Origin: Kordiimonadaceae bacterium
Lineage (GTDB): Bacteria; Pseudomonadota; Alphaproteobacteria; Sphingomonadales; Emcibacteraceae
NCBI GenBank assembly: GCA_018675425.1
Contig: JABGYD010000026.1
Coordinates: 1-64,000 of the forward strand
Length of the DNA stretch: 64,000 nt
Direction: 5' to 3'
The notes beneath the pieces were generated by a model. That model saw only the letters and a list, made by a program, of their open reading frames with translations. It made no database searches and had not been told where the DNA came from. Made by a program: the position numbers and the translations under genes. Shown here in pieces: positions 55,419 to 64,000 of this stretch (position 1 is its first letter; each line of letters opens with the position of its first letter).

Positions 55419-56915
55419 ATGGCTGAAATTCAAGATATTTTCATTATTGGTGGGGGGATTAATGGCACTGGAATTGCTGCCGATGCAGCGGGTAGGGGGC
55501 TATCTGTTATTCTCTGTGAACAAAATGACCTAAGTAGCGGTACTTCATCGGCAAGTACTAAACTTGTACATGGTGGTCTCCGCTATCTCGAACACTATAA
55601 ATTTAAGCTGGTACGCAAAGCCCTACGAGAACGGGAAATATTACTTAAAAAAGCACCCCATATAATAAAACCCATTCGCTTTCTATTACCCCATAACGGC
55701 ATGCGCCCAGAATGGTTCGTTAGGCTGGGGCTTTTTATCTATGATCACTTAGGGGGCAGAAAAATTTTACCTCCAACTAAAACTAGATCTTTAAAAAAGG
55801 GAATATATGCCGGTATATTAGAAAAAACCTACCATAAGGCATTCGAATATTCTGATTGCTGGGTAGATGATTCAAGGCTAGTAATTTTAAATGCCTGTTC
55901 AGCAAGAGATAGTGGTGCTGAAATTCTTCCTAAACACAAATGTATCAGCGCCATACGCAAAAATGGTTCTTGGGAGATAATTCTTAAAAATAGGTCAAGC
56001 GGTGAAAACCGGACATTAAAAGCTAAAGTTCTTATAAATGCGGCTGGCCCGTGGCTCGATAAGGTTATTTCAAATGTACTAGATCAACATAAACCATCTT
56101 TAGTTCGGTTGGTAAAGGGTAGCCATATAATTGTTAATAAACTTTATAATCATGACCGTTCATACGTTTTTCAGGGAAACAAAGGTCGCATTATTTTTGC
56201 TATACCTTATCAAGAGAACTTTACACTTATTGGAACCACAGATCAGGATTTTAAGGGTGATTTATCAAATGTCCACATTGATAATAGTGAAGTTGAATAT
56301 TTGTGTAATGTATCTAATGAGTACTTTAAGAATAAAATTTCCACTAAAGATGTTATAGGGCAATATGCAGGAGTTCGTCCTCTTTATGATGATGGCGCGA
56401 GTACTGCACAGGAGGCTACACGAGATTTTGTACTCAAGTATGATAAAGATAATTTATTTCTTAATATTATAGGTGGCAAAATAACTACTTATAGAGTGCT
56501 AGCTGAAAAAACTCTTAACCATTTAACTGACATTTTTCCAAAAATGAAAAATAATTGGACTGTAGATAGCACTTTGCCAGGTGGCAACTTTAGTTTTGAT
56601 GATTTTGATTTTAATTTAAATAAACTAAGCCATGATTATCCATTTATTAATGAGTCATTATTACGCAGATACTTTGAAAATTATGGCACTCTTTCGTGGG
56701 TCTTACTTAATAATATAAATTCAATAGGTGATTTAGGGAAAGACTTTGGGCACGGGCTATATGAAAAGGAAGTTGAATATTTATTTATTAATGAATGGGC
56801 TAAATGTGCGGAAGACATTTTATGGCGCCGCACTAAGCTTGGTCTTCACATGAATACTCAACAAATCGAAAATATTGATGGTTGGTTCACTGAAAAAAAT
56901 GGAGTTTTAAATTAA
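55419..56915 (+). CDS. glpD: Aerobic glycerol-3-phosphate dehydrogenase
   Basis: 498 aa FAD enzyme. FIIGGGINGTGIAADAAGRG at residues 8-27, SGTSSASTKLVHGGLRYLEHY, INAAGPWLDKV, VRPLYDDGASTAQEATRDF and a C-terminal domain with AEDILWRRTKLGLHM. It oxidises G3P to DHAP and passes electrons to ubiquinone, which here feeds PetABC. It ends 5 bases from the convergent glpK. Confidence 0.95.
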   Translation: MAEIQDIFIIGGGINGTGIAADAAGRGLSVILCEQNDLSSGTSSASTKLVHGGLRYLEHYKFKLVRKALREREILLKKAPHIIKPIRFLLPHNGMRPEWFVRLGLFIYDHLGGRKILPPTKTRSLKKGIYAGILEKTYHKAFEYSDCWVDDSRLVILNACSARDSGAEILPKHKCISAIRKNGSWEIILKNRSSGENRTLKAKVLINAAGPWLDKVISNVLDQHKPSLVRLVKGSHIIVNKLYNHDRSYVFQGNKGRIIFAIPYQENFTLIGTTDQDFKGDLSNVHIDNSEVEYLCNVSNEYFKNKISTKDVIGQYAGVRPLYDDGASTAQEATRDFVLKYDKDNLFLNIIGGKITTYRVLAEKTLNHLTDIFPKMKNNWTVDSTLPGGNFSFDDFDFNLNKLSHDYPFINESLLRRYFENYGTLSWVLLNNINSIGDLGKDFGHGLYEKEVEYLFINEWAKCAEDILWRRTKLGLHMNTQQIENIDGWFTEKNGVLN

Positions 56916-56920
56916 TAATT

Positions 56921-58402
56921 TTATTTATTTGTTAATGTTCGATTAACGGCATTTTCCCAACCTAAGCATAAATTTTTGCGAGTAGCCAAATCCATATTTG
57001 GTTTAAATTGACGCTCTAGCGACCAAGTTTTAGAAAATTCATCTTTATTTGGATAAATACCAGCCTCCATACCTGCAAGCCACGCAGCACCCAAAGCTGT
57101 AGTTTCTGTTATCACAGGCCTATCAATGGGGGCATCCATTAAATCACTTAAAAATTGCATGGTCCAGTTAGAAGAAGACATCCCTCCATCAACACGAAGA
57201 GTTGCTTTTAACAAACTTGGCATATCCTGCTTCATCGCATTAATTAAATCAAGGGTTTGATACCCAACACTTTCAAGCGCGGCTCTAGTTATTTCAGGAG
57301 CGCCACTATTCCTAGTTAAACCAAAAAGTGCGCCCCTGCAATCCGGATCCCAATACGGGGAACCAAGGCCAGTAAATGCTGGAACTAGATAAAGTTTGTT
57401 AGCCTCATCAGCTAACTCAGCCAGATTGTCTGTCTCGTTAGCATGTTTTATAATACCAAGTCCATCTCGCAGCCATTGCACCGCTGCCCCAGCGATAAAA
57501 ATTGAACCCTCAAGAGCATAAGTAGTTTTCCCCTTTAATCGGTAGGCTACTGTGCTTAAAAGACGGTTTTTGGAACATACAAGTTCTTCGCCTGTATTTA
57601 AAAGAGCAAAACAACCAGTTCCATATGTTGATTTAATCATCCCTGGTACAAAACAAGCCTGACCAAGACCTGCAGCCTGTTGATCCCCAGCAACACCGAG
57701 TATGGGTATAGTACCTCCTAAAAGGGTTGTTACGCCGAAGTTGGCAGCACAATCCATAACTTCTGGAAGCATATCCATAGGGATATCAAAAAGGGCACAT
57801 AACTCTGCATCCCAACACCCTTTTTTTATATTATAAAGCATAGTCCTTGAGGCATTGGTTGCATCCGTTTTATGAGATTTCCCCTCTGTTAATTTCCATA
57901 TAAGGTAAGTGTCAACCGTACCAAACAGTAGTTCACCTTTTTTAGCACGCTCACGAGCTCCATCAACATTTTCAAGCATCCAGCGTAATTTACTTGCTGA
58001 AAAATATGGATCAACCAAGAGACCAGTTTTTTCTTTTATTTCCACTTCATGACCGTTTGATTTTAATTTATCACAAAATTCTGAGGTTCTTCGATCCTGC
58101 CAAACTATAGCGTTATATATCGGATCTCCACTTATTTTATCCCAAACCAAAGTCGTTTCTCGTTGATTTGTAATTCCAATTGAAACAACATCTTCTGATT
58201 TTATAGATGCCTTCCTGAGGACGTCTTTACATGTTGCGATTGTTGTAGACCAAATATCATCGCCGGAATGCTCTACCCACCCAGATTTTGGATAAATTTG
58301 GTCAAATTCAATTTGTGATTTAAGGTGTAGATTCATTTTTGCGTCAAATAAAATGGCGCGGCTTGAGGTAGTCCCTTGATCTATCGACAAAATATATTTC
58401 AT
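56921..58402 (-). CDS. glpK: Glycerol kinase
   Basis: 493 aa FGGY kinase. [39 protein letters not shown], the [13 protein letters not shown] segment, KSTYGTGCF and [16 protein letters not shown] are intact. It phosphorylates glycerol to G3P. It is transcribed against glpD and away from glpQ-glpT. Confidence 0.96.
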   Translation of the reverse strand: MKYILSIDQGTTSSRAILFDAKMNLHLKSQIEFDQIYPKSGWVEHSGDDIWSTTIATCKDVLRKASIKSEDVVSIGITNQRETTLVWDKISGDPIYNAIVWQDRRTSEFCDKLKSNGHEVEIKEKTGLLVDPYFSASKLRWMLENVDGARERAKKGELLFGTVDTYLIWKLTEGKSHKTDATNASRTMLYNIKKGCWDAELCALFDIPMDMLPEVMDCAANFGVTTLLGGTIPILGVAGDQQAAGLGQACFVPGMIKSTYGTGCFALLNTGEELVCSKNRLLSTVAYRLKGKTTYALEGSIFIAGAAVQWLRDGLGIIKHANETDNLAELADEANKLYLVPAFTGLGSPYWDPDCRGALFGLTRNSGAPEITRAALESVGYQTLDLINAMKQDMPSLLKATLRVDGGMSSSNWTMQFLSDLMDAPIDRPVITETTALGAAWLAGMEAGIYPNKDEFSKTWSLERQFKPNMDLATRKNLCLGWENAVNRTLTNK

Positions 58403-58515
58403 TGTTTATCATTAAGTTAAAATACCAGTTCAAGCAATAAATTATTTAAACAAAAATAACAATATTAGACTAGTTTAATAATATCTGATTTTGGATATAA
58501 AAAGGACACCAAGTA

Positions 58516-59526
58516 ATGTTAAAATATTTTAATATTTTTATTATTTATACCCTATCTACACTAACTACTTTTGCCACTGATAAAATCATCATTGCTCACC
58601 GTGGTGCAAGTGGTTATCTGCCAGAGCATACAATCGCGGCCAAAGCTATGGCTTATGCAATGGGAGTTGATTACATTGAACAAGACGTTGTGATGTCTAA
58701 AGACAATCACTTAATCGTTCTTCATGATCATTATTTAGATAGAGTAACAGATGTGCAGACTAAGTTTCCTGATAGAATTCGGGAAGATGGCCGCTATTAT
58801 GTAATTGATTTTACGCTCAGTGAAATTAAAAGTCTGAATGTAACAGAGCGTTATTATTTTGATGAAAAAGGGACAAAAAATGCTGTTTTTAAAGATAGGT
58901 TTCCACTTTTCCAGTCTTACTTTAAAATCCATACGCTTGAAGAAGAAATTGAGTTAATCCAGGGTTTAAATAAGTCTACTGGAGGGGATGTAGGTATTTA
59001 TACTGAAGCTAAAAACCCAAGCTTTCATCTTTCTGAAGGAAAGGACCTCAGCAAAGCTATTCTGGAAACCTTTAAAAGATATGGGTACGAGGATCAGAGA
59101 AGTAAAGCCTTTTATCAAACTTTTGAAATTGATGAATTGAAACGTGTGTATAATAAAATCCTACCTATACTAAATATTGATGTTAAATTAATTCAGTTAA
59201 TGGGTAAGAGTGATTACTATAAAAAAGTGACAACAATTGAAGGGCTTAAAGACCTATCATTATACGCTTATGGTATAGGGCCAAGTTTAAATATGATTAT
59301 CCCTAATAATTCAAAAGATAGTATACTTGGATTGTCCAGCCTAGTTGAGGATGCCCATAGTGTAGGGATGAAAGTACACCCGTATACATTTAGGCAAGAG
59401 AGCCCATTAGCACTAACCTATGCGACGAATTACGAAAACCTACTTGATATATATTTCAATCATGTGGGAGTGGATGGAGTATTTACTGATTTTCCTGACC
59501 TGACAGTAAAATTTCTGATGAGATAA
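58516..59526 (+). CDS. glpQ: Periplasmic glycerophosphodiester phosphodiesterase
   Basis: 336 aa. Signal peptide FIIYTLSTLTTFATD then the GDPD catalytic start IIAHRGASGYLPEHT and EQDVVMSKDNHLIVLHDH. GIYTEAKNPSFH and a C-terminal GVDGVFTDFPDL complete the TIM barrel. It releases G3P from glycerophosphodiesters for GlpT, which follows 4 bases later. Confidence 0.94.
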   Translation: MLKYFNIFIIYTLSTLTTFATDKIIIAHRGASGYLPEHTIAAKAMAYAMGVDYIEQDVVMSKDNHLIVLHDHYLDRVTDVQTKFPDRIREDGRYYVIDFTLSEIKSLNVTERYYFDEKGTKNAVFKDRFPLFQSYFKIHTLEEEIELIQGLNKSTGGDVGIYTEAKNPSFHLSEGKDLSKAILETFKRYGYEDQRSKAFYQTFEIDELKRVYNKILPILNIDVKLIQLMGKSDYYKKVTTIEGLKDLSLYAYGIGPSLNMIIPNNSKDSILGLSSLVEDAHSVGMKVHPYTFRQESPLALTYATNYENLLDIYFNHVGVDGVFTDFPDLTVKFLMR

Positions 59527-59530
59527 TATT

Positions 59531-60871
59531 ATGATAAGTTTTTTAAAACCAGCACCACATATTGATCCAATTGATGAGGAACAGATCGATAAAGAATATA
59601 AACGTTTAAGATTTCGGGTGTTTTTAGGTATTTTTGTCGGCTACGCCGGCTATTATTTAGTTCGCAAAAACTTTACTCTTGCGATGCCATCACTCATAGA
59701 AGAGGGATTTTCCAAGACAGAATTGGGATTTGCATTATCCGGAATAGCTATATCTTATGGACTTTCTAAATTTTTAATGGGCAATATTTCAGACAGAAGT
59801 AATGCTCGATATTTCATGGCCATTGGTCTAATGATCTCGGCACTTACAATGATTTTAATGGGTACAATGCCCTGGGCTATGAGCACTGTTATGATCATGT
59901 TCTCCCTACTTTTTATAAATGGTTGGGTTCAAGGGATGGGGTGGCCACCAAGTGGGCGGATTATGGTGCATTGGTTTTCTCCCAAGGAACGTGGAACAAA
60001 AATGGCATTGTGGAATGTAGCCCATAATGTTGGAGGCGGAATGGTTGGCGTTTTAGCTATTTGGGGGATGTACATTTTTAATGGAGATTATCACTCTGTC
60101 TTTTATTTTCATGGAATGATTGCCTTTATTATTTCCATATTTATTTGGCATATGGTTAGGGATACCCCACAGTCAAAAGGGCTTCCACCGATTGAAGAAT
60201 ACCAAAATAATTATCCAACTGCTTTCGATTATAATAAAGCTCACGAAAAAGAATTTTCCTCAAAAGAAATATTTTTTAAATATGTATTAAACAACAAAAT
60301 CCTTTGGGCCATAGCGATTGCTAACGCCTTTGTTTATCTTGTTCGCTATGGAGTACTTGATTGGGCTCCTACTTATTTAAGTGAAGTAAAAGGATTTTCA
60401 TTTGATCAAAGTAGTATTGGGTATGCACTTTACGAATGGGCAGGCATACCTGGAACTCTATTTTGCGGCTATATTTCAGATAAATATTTTAATGCTTATC
60501 GTTCACCCGTTTTAGTTATTTTTATGTCAATAACAATGATTTGCATACTTGTGTACTGGCTAAATCCGCCTGGAAACCCACTACTTGATATTGCAATGCT
60601 TATTACAATTGGATTTTTTATTTATGGTCCCGTTATGTTGATTGGGCTCTTTGCTCTAGACCTTGTACCCAAAAAAGCCGCAGGAACAGCCGCTGGCTTT
60701 ACTGGACTTTTTGGCTATGTCGGTGGAGCAGTAACGGCAAATATTGCAATAGGTTATGCCGTCGATAAAGCAGGCTGGGATGCAGGTTTTTTTCTAATTA
60801 TTTTCGCTTGTATTATTTCAGTAACTATTGCCTGGTTTACGATGGAAGCAGAAAAAAAGCATAATAAATAA
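59531..60871 (+). CDS. glpT: Glycerol-3-phosphate transporter (MFS, organophosphate antiporter)
   Basis: 446 aa, 12 membrane spans. RFRVFLGIFVGYAGYYLVRKNF and SYGLSKFLMGNISDRSNAR are typical of GlpT/UhpT; NGWVQGMGWPPSGRIMVHWF and KERGTKMALWNVAHNVGGG also. It exchanges external G3P for phosphate. Together with GlpQ, GlpD and GlpK it forms a complete G3P/glycerol utilisation set without a GlpR-type regulator in the window. Confidence 0.95.
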   Translation: MISFLKPAPHIDPIDEEQIDKEYKRLRFRVFLGIFVGYAGYYLVRKNFTLAMPSLIEEGFSKTELGFALSGIAISYGLSKFLMGNISDRSNARYFMAIGLMISALTMILMGTMPWAMSTVMIMFSLLFINGWVQGMGWPPSGRIMVHWFSPKERGTKMALWNVAHNVGGGMVGVLAIWGMYIFNGDYHSVFYFHGMIAFIISIFIWHMVRDTPQSKGLPPIEEYQNNYPTAFDYNKAHEKEFSSKEIFFKYVLNNKILWAIAIANAFVYLVRYGVLDWAPTYLSEVKGFSFDQSSIGYALYEWAGIPGTLFCGYISDKYFNAYRSPVLVIFMSITMICILVYWLNPPGNPLLDIAMLITIGFFIYGPVMLIGLFALDLVPKKAAGTAAGFTGLFGYVGGAVTANIAIGYAVDKAGWDAGFFLIIFACIISVTIAWFTMEAEKKHNK

Positions 60872-61058
60872 AATAAGTTCATATTTTATGCCATATATGT
60901 TAAATTGACTTATCGCATTTAATTGCAAAAATCATAAAAAGGTGTACTGCATAAATTGGGTTTAATTGTTATTAAAATTATTGCTTTGAATTTACATTCT
61001 ATATTATTTTTATTTTTTAATTTATTCATTGCAAAAAATATAGATTTGGAGAATAAAA

Positions 61059-61745
61059 ATGTTTAAAATTATAACACCCTTTTTTCTGTTTATAGCGTTT
61101 TTTAGTTTTACTGCCTCTGCAGATTTTAAAAAAGGATTTAAAGCTTATCAAAACAAAGACTATCGAACTGCCCATCGGGAATTTCTTGAAGACGCTAATA
61201 AAGGTGTAGAAGAGGCACAATATAATCTTGGCTTACTTTACGAAGATGGGTTAGGCATAACACAGGATTATGTTGAAGCATCAAGATGGTTTAGAAAGGC
61301 TGCGAATAAAGGCCATATACTGGCACAGTATAATATGGGGTTAAAGCACGACCTTGGTAATGGTTTGCTCCAGGATTATAAAGAAGCAGTAAGATGGTAC
61401 AATATGGCTGCAGAGCAAGGTCATGATTTAGCTCAATATGCCTTAGGTATAATGTATTTCGAAGGTCTTGGGGTTAACAGGGACTATACAAAGGCATTAA
61501 ATATGTATCAAGCAGCTGCCGAAAAAGGTTATATGGTGGCGCAAATTGAACTTGCACAAATGTATTATCTGGGGCAGGGAGCACTAAAGGACAATACTTA
61601 TGCTCATATGTGGTGGAACATAGCTAGTGCCTATGGCAGCCAAGTAGGACAAAAAAATAGAAACATCGTAGAAAAAAGTATGACAACTGAAGAAATATCT
61701 TATGCCCAAAAATTAGCGCGGGAATGGATGCAGGCAAATCAATAA
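61059..61745 (+). CDS. Sel1-repeat (TPR-like) secreted protein
   Basis: 228 aa. Signal peptide TPFFLFIAFFSFTASAD is followed by four to five Sel1 repeats (AQYNLGLLYEDGLGITQDYVEA, AQYNMGLKHDLGNGLLQDY, AQYALGIMYFEGLGVNRDY, and one degenerate). A GGAG site precedes the ATG. Such proteins are scaffolds for protein interaction in the periplasm. No partner can be named. Confidence 0.88.
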   Translation: MFKIITPFFLFIAFFSFTASADFKKGFKAYQNKDYRTAHREFLEDANKGVEEAQYNLGLLYEDGLGITQDYVEASRWFRKAANKGHILAQYNMGLKHDLGNGLLQDYKEAVRWYNMAAEQGHDLAQYALGIMYFEGLGVNRDYTKALNMYQAAAEKGYMVAQIELAQMYYLGQGALKDNTYAHMWWNIASAYGSQVGQKNRNIVEKSMTTEEISYAQKLAREWMQANQ

Positions 61746-61762
61746 AACTAATTCCTATTTTT

Positions 61763-62740
61763 TTAACCCCATAGTTTCGGCTCAGGTAAACTAACGATTC
61801 CGCCATTCTGATATTCGAGGCCATCCTCAATATCATTTTTAAGAAACAAAGGGCCGTCGATATCAATATATCTACAAAACTGAGCCACGACATAAGATGG
61901 GGCCATGGAAAGTGACGATCCACACATATTTCCAACCATTAGTTCTTTACTATCTTGATTAGCCAGATCAACTATATGTAACGCATCGCTTAAACCGCCG
62001 CACTTGTCTAGTTTGATGTTGATCACATCATAACGCCTTGAACAAACTTCATACTCGGAACTATCTCTACAACTTTCATCTGCACCCAATGGCACACTAG
62101 ATTTAAACCCCTCCAATTCTTCATCACTTCCTCGGGGCAAAGGTTGTTCTATCATTTTAATGCCCAGTTTATGAGCGTAAGGGATATATTCTTGCAGCTC
62201 TGCAAAGGTCCAACCTTGGTTAACATCCACAATCAACACAGCATCAGGTCGAGCGGTTCTTATTGCTTCTAAAACTTCAATTGGTTGATCCGCGCAGAGT
62301 TTAATTTTTAAGTTAGTATATTTTAAATAGGCACGCGCCTCTGCCGCCATTTCTCTTGGGCTTTGAATGCCTATAGTAGCAACTGTTGCTAATGGCTTCG
62401 GCTTAATCTTAAGAAGTTCCCAAATTGATTTGCCTGACTTCTTTGCCTTTAGGTCCCAATATGCACAATCTAAAGCACTTCTTGCTCCACCTAAGGGCAA
62501 TAAATCTTGAACTTCAGCGCTTGTTATTCCGCCCCTGATACTTCCCGAAATTTTTTCTAACTGTTCGGACATGGTTTCATAGGTATCACCATTTGAGTTT
62601 ATACCTAGAGCTTCTCCACGACCAATAAACCCATCCTCTTCTAGAATTACCCTAACGGTATTTGACGTCGTAAATGTATAGCCTGTTATTACAAAAGGCT
62701 TCTTGTAAGGGAAGGTGTGTTTCTCTATTTTTATATTCAT
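61763..62740 (-). CDS. Dipeptide epimerase (enolase superfamily, L-Ala-D/L-Glu type)
   Basis: 325 aa from the ATG at 62740 with AAGG upstream; the track begins at a TTG two codons earlier. Muconate-lactonising subgroup: the KxK acid/base in NLKIKLCADQ, metal ligands in VLIVDVNQGW, IEQPL and GADESC, and the second base in INIKLDKCGG. It epimerises dipeptides such as L-Ala-D-Glu from murein or other peptides. It is divergent from the second ggt gene, 88 bases away. Confidence 0.88.
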   Translation of the reverse strand: MNIKIEKHTFPYKKPFVITGYTFTTSNTVRVILEEDGFIGRGEALGINSNGDTYETMSEQLEKISGSIRGGITSAEVQDLLPLGGARSALDCAYWDLKAKKSGKSIWELLKIKPKPLATVATIGIQSPREMAAEARAYLKYTNLKIKLCADQPIEVLEAIRTARPDAVLIVDVNQGWTFAELQEYIPYAHKLGIKMIEQPLPRGSDEELEGFKSSVPLGADESCRDSSEYEVCSRRYDVINIKLDKCGGLSDALHIVDLANQDSKELMVGNMCGSSLSMAPSYVVAQFCRYIDIDGPLFLKNDIEDGLEYQNGGIVSLPEPKLWG

Positions 62741-62828
62741 GGACAAAACCTTATTATATCAAACAATATTTGCAATAATGGCGGCAAAAGACATAATGTA
62801 CAGTGATAATATTAAATGAAAGAATAAA

Positions 62829-64000
62829 ATGAAAAGTAAGTTTGTAAAATTTTTCAAATATTTGATTGTTACCCTTTTAACTTTGCTGGTTATTTTCATG
62901 CTGAGCCATCAGATTGTTTATTGGCAACAAAAACCAAATTCTCGGGAAGGTACAATAGGGGCAAATGCCATGGTTGTATCTGCACATCCCCTTGCATCAG
63001 AAATAGGTAACAAGATATTGAAACAAGGCGGAAATGCCTATGATGCCGCAATTGCCGTCAATTTTGCCCTTGCTGTAGTTTACCAACAGGCTGGTAATAT
63101 TGGAGGCGGTGGCTTTATGGTCCATAGACAAACAGACGGATCCGTTGGGAGCATAGATTTTAGGGAAAAAGCACCGATTGCCGCTCATCAGGATATGTAC
63201 CTTGATGAAAAGGGCGATGTAATCTCCGGGTTAAGCCAAGAAGGACATCTTGCGGTTGGCGTACCTGGAACCGTAGACGGAATGGTTCAGATCCACTCAA
63301 AATTTGCCACCATGAATTGGGCAGACTTAGTTGCACCAGCAATTGACCTTGCAGAGAAGGGGTTTAAGCTTACCTCTCAGGGAGCTGTATCACTAAATAG
63401 TTCTTACGGGTCGTTTGAAGATAATAATCATAAAGAGATTACAGTGCTCGCCCAGGATAAATGGGAGGAAGGAAATCATATTACTTTTCCCGATTTGGCC
63501 AATACACTCAAACTTATCTCGATTAATGGACGAGAAGGGTTTTATGGCGGTTCTGTTGCAGATAAAATCGTTGCAGAAATGATTAAATCTGATGGTTTAA
63601 TTACCCATGAAGATCTAAATCGATATTCTGCCGTTTGGAGAGAAGCTATAGAAACAAGTTACAAAGGGCATAAGGTAATCACCATGCCACTACCCAGTAG
63701 TGGTGGGGTTTCCCTAGTCCAGCTCCTGAAAGGGGCCGAACAAATAGATATGGCTCAGTGGGACCATAACTCCACTTCACATATTCATTATATGACTGAA
63801 TTGCAGCGGCGTGCATATGCTGACCGGGCAGAGTGGCTTGGAGACCCTGATTTTGTTGAGGTGGATGTGGCGCGGCTGACCTCGCCAGATTATATCCAGA
63901 ATCGCAATAGTGATATTGACGCCCAGAATAAAACTGACAGTCAGGATATAAAGCCTGGAGCAGTCTCCACCATAGAAAGTTTCGAAACCACACACTTTTC
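62829..64000 (+). CDS. ggt: Membrane-anchored gamma-glutamyltransferase, C-terminus outside window
   Basis: 390 codons in frame to the window end; absent from the track because no stop is reached. An N-terminal membrane segment (YLIVTLLTLLVIFMLSHQIVY) places the enzyme in the periplasm. Classical Ggt features: ANAMVVSAHPLASEIG, GGNAYDAAIAVNFAL, NIGGGGFMVH, the gamma-Glu-binding Arg in DFREKAP, LPSSGGVSLVQLL, and FETTHFS at the very end. Thr387 is the expected autocleavage nucleophile. Unlike the ggt-family gene at 3043 it keeps DFRE and TTHFS, so real gamma-glutamyl activity is likely. Confidence 0.9.
   Translation, partial: MKSKFVKFFKYLIVTLLTLLVIFMLSHQIVYWQQKPNSREGTIGANAMVVSAHPLASEIGNKILKQGGNAYDAAIAVNFALAVVYQQAGNIGGGGFMVHRQTDGSVGSIDFREKAPIAAHQDMYLDEKGDVISGLSQEGHLAVGVPGTVDGMVQIHSKFATMNWADLVAPAIDLAEKGFKLTSQGAVSLNSSYGSFEDNNHKEITVLAQDKWEEGNHITFPDLANTLKLISINGREGFYGGSVADKIVAEMIKSDGLITHEDLNRYSAVWREAIETSYKGHKVITMPLPSSGGVSLVQLLKGAEQIDMAQWDHNSTSHIHYMTELQRRAYADRAEWLGDPDFVEVDVARLTSPDYIQNRNSDIDAQNKTDSQDIKPGAVSTIESFETTHF

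Noticed and set aside
61624-61935. 103-aa minus-strand ORF over the Sel1/epimerase junction
   Set aside because: Overlaps both well-supported genes in another frame.
1-64000. Mobile elements, CRISPR arrays, tRNA or rRNA genes
   Set aside because: All intergenic gaps were read; no transposase, integrase, repeated spacer pattern or tRNA-like cloverleaf was seen. Base composition looks even by eye, and the accessory cluster shows no clear sign of transfer.

Overview
The window reads as a contiguous, gene-dense chromosome segment of an AT-rich alphaproteobacterium, probably free-living and possibly marine. The evidence is gene order and content: a petABC cytochrome bc1 operon followed by mtnP, the prs-rplY-pth-ychF order, the lgt-MidA-pgeF block facing ubiK-ybjN-proC, uvrC-pgsA-moaD-moaE, and holB-metG-tatD-MBL. 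There is no rRNA, tRNA, CRISPR array, insertion sequence or phage gene that I can see. Placement below class level is not possible from sequence reading alone.

Region 1 (1-17.7 kb) is the accessory part. It holds exported or cytoplasmic enzymes for peptides, amines and probably sulfur amino acids: a twin-arginine-type flavin amine oxidase, a TAT-exported M19 dipeptidase-like protein lacking several family metal ligands, a signal-less gamma-glutamyltransferase-family Ntn hydrolase, an M20 deacylase, a TAT-like orphan protein, a peptide ABC importer whose two ATPases are fused (as in the glutathione importer ATPase GsiA), an aldehyde dehydrogenase, an SDR, an S58/DmpA-NylC-type peptidase, and two tandem PatB/MalY-like PLP C-S lyases that both carry RR signal peptides. 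Together these suggest uptake and breakdown of gamma-glutamyl/cysteinyl peptides or conjugates. This is an inference. A second, membrane-anchored gamma-glutamyltransferase and a dipeptide epimerase lie at the far right end (61.8-64 kb).

Region 2 (17.8-46.3 kb) is mostly housekeeping: ppx-rlmE, a TPR-2OG oxygenase fusion, holB-metG-tatD-MBL, an MFS carrier, a polysaccharide-deacetylase-like protein that has lost its His motif, petABC, mtnP, the ychF-pth-rplY-prs and pgeF-MidA-lgt groups, ubiK-ybjN-proC, a YhiN-type flavoprotein, a MarR regulator divergent from a branched-chain aminotransferase, moaE-moaD-pgsA and uvrC. A structured RNA candidate lies between mtnP and ychF, and a structured leader precedes rplY.

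Region 3 (46.3-64 kb) opens with the only gene-free stretch over 300 bases, which holds a cluster of DnaA-box-like 9-mers beside very AT-rich DNA and a 23-bp palindrome. It continues with folB, a Ca/Na antiporter, a GNAT, an exported M24 peptidase, an MDR oxidoreductase, an NhaC antiporter that seems to start at a rare ATT codon, queE-queC, a DUF2889 gene with a 30-bp tandem duplication over its stop, a glycerol-3-phosphate cluster (glpD, glpK, glpQ, glpT), a Sel1-repeat protein, the dipeptide epimerase and the truncated second ggt.
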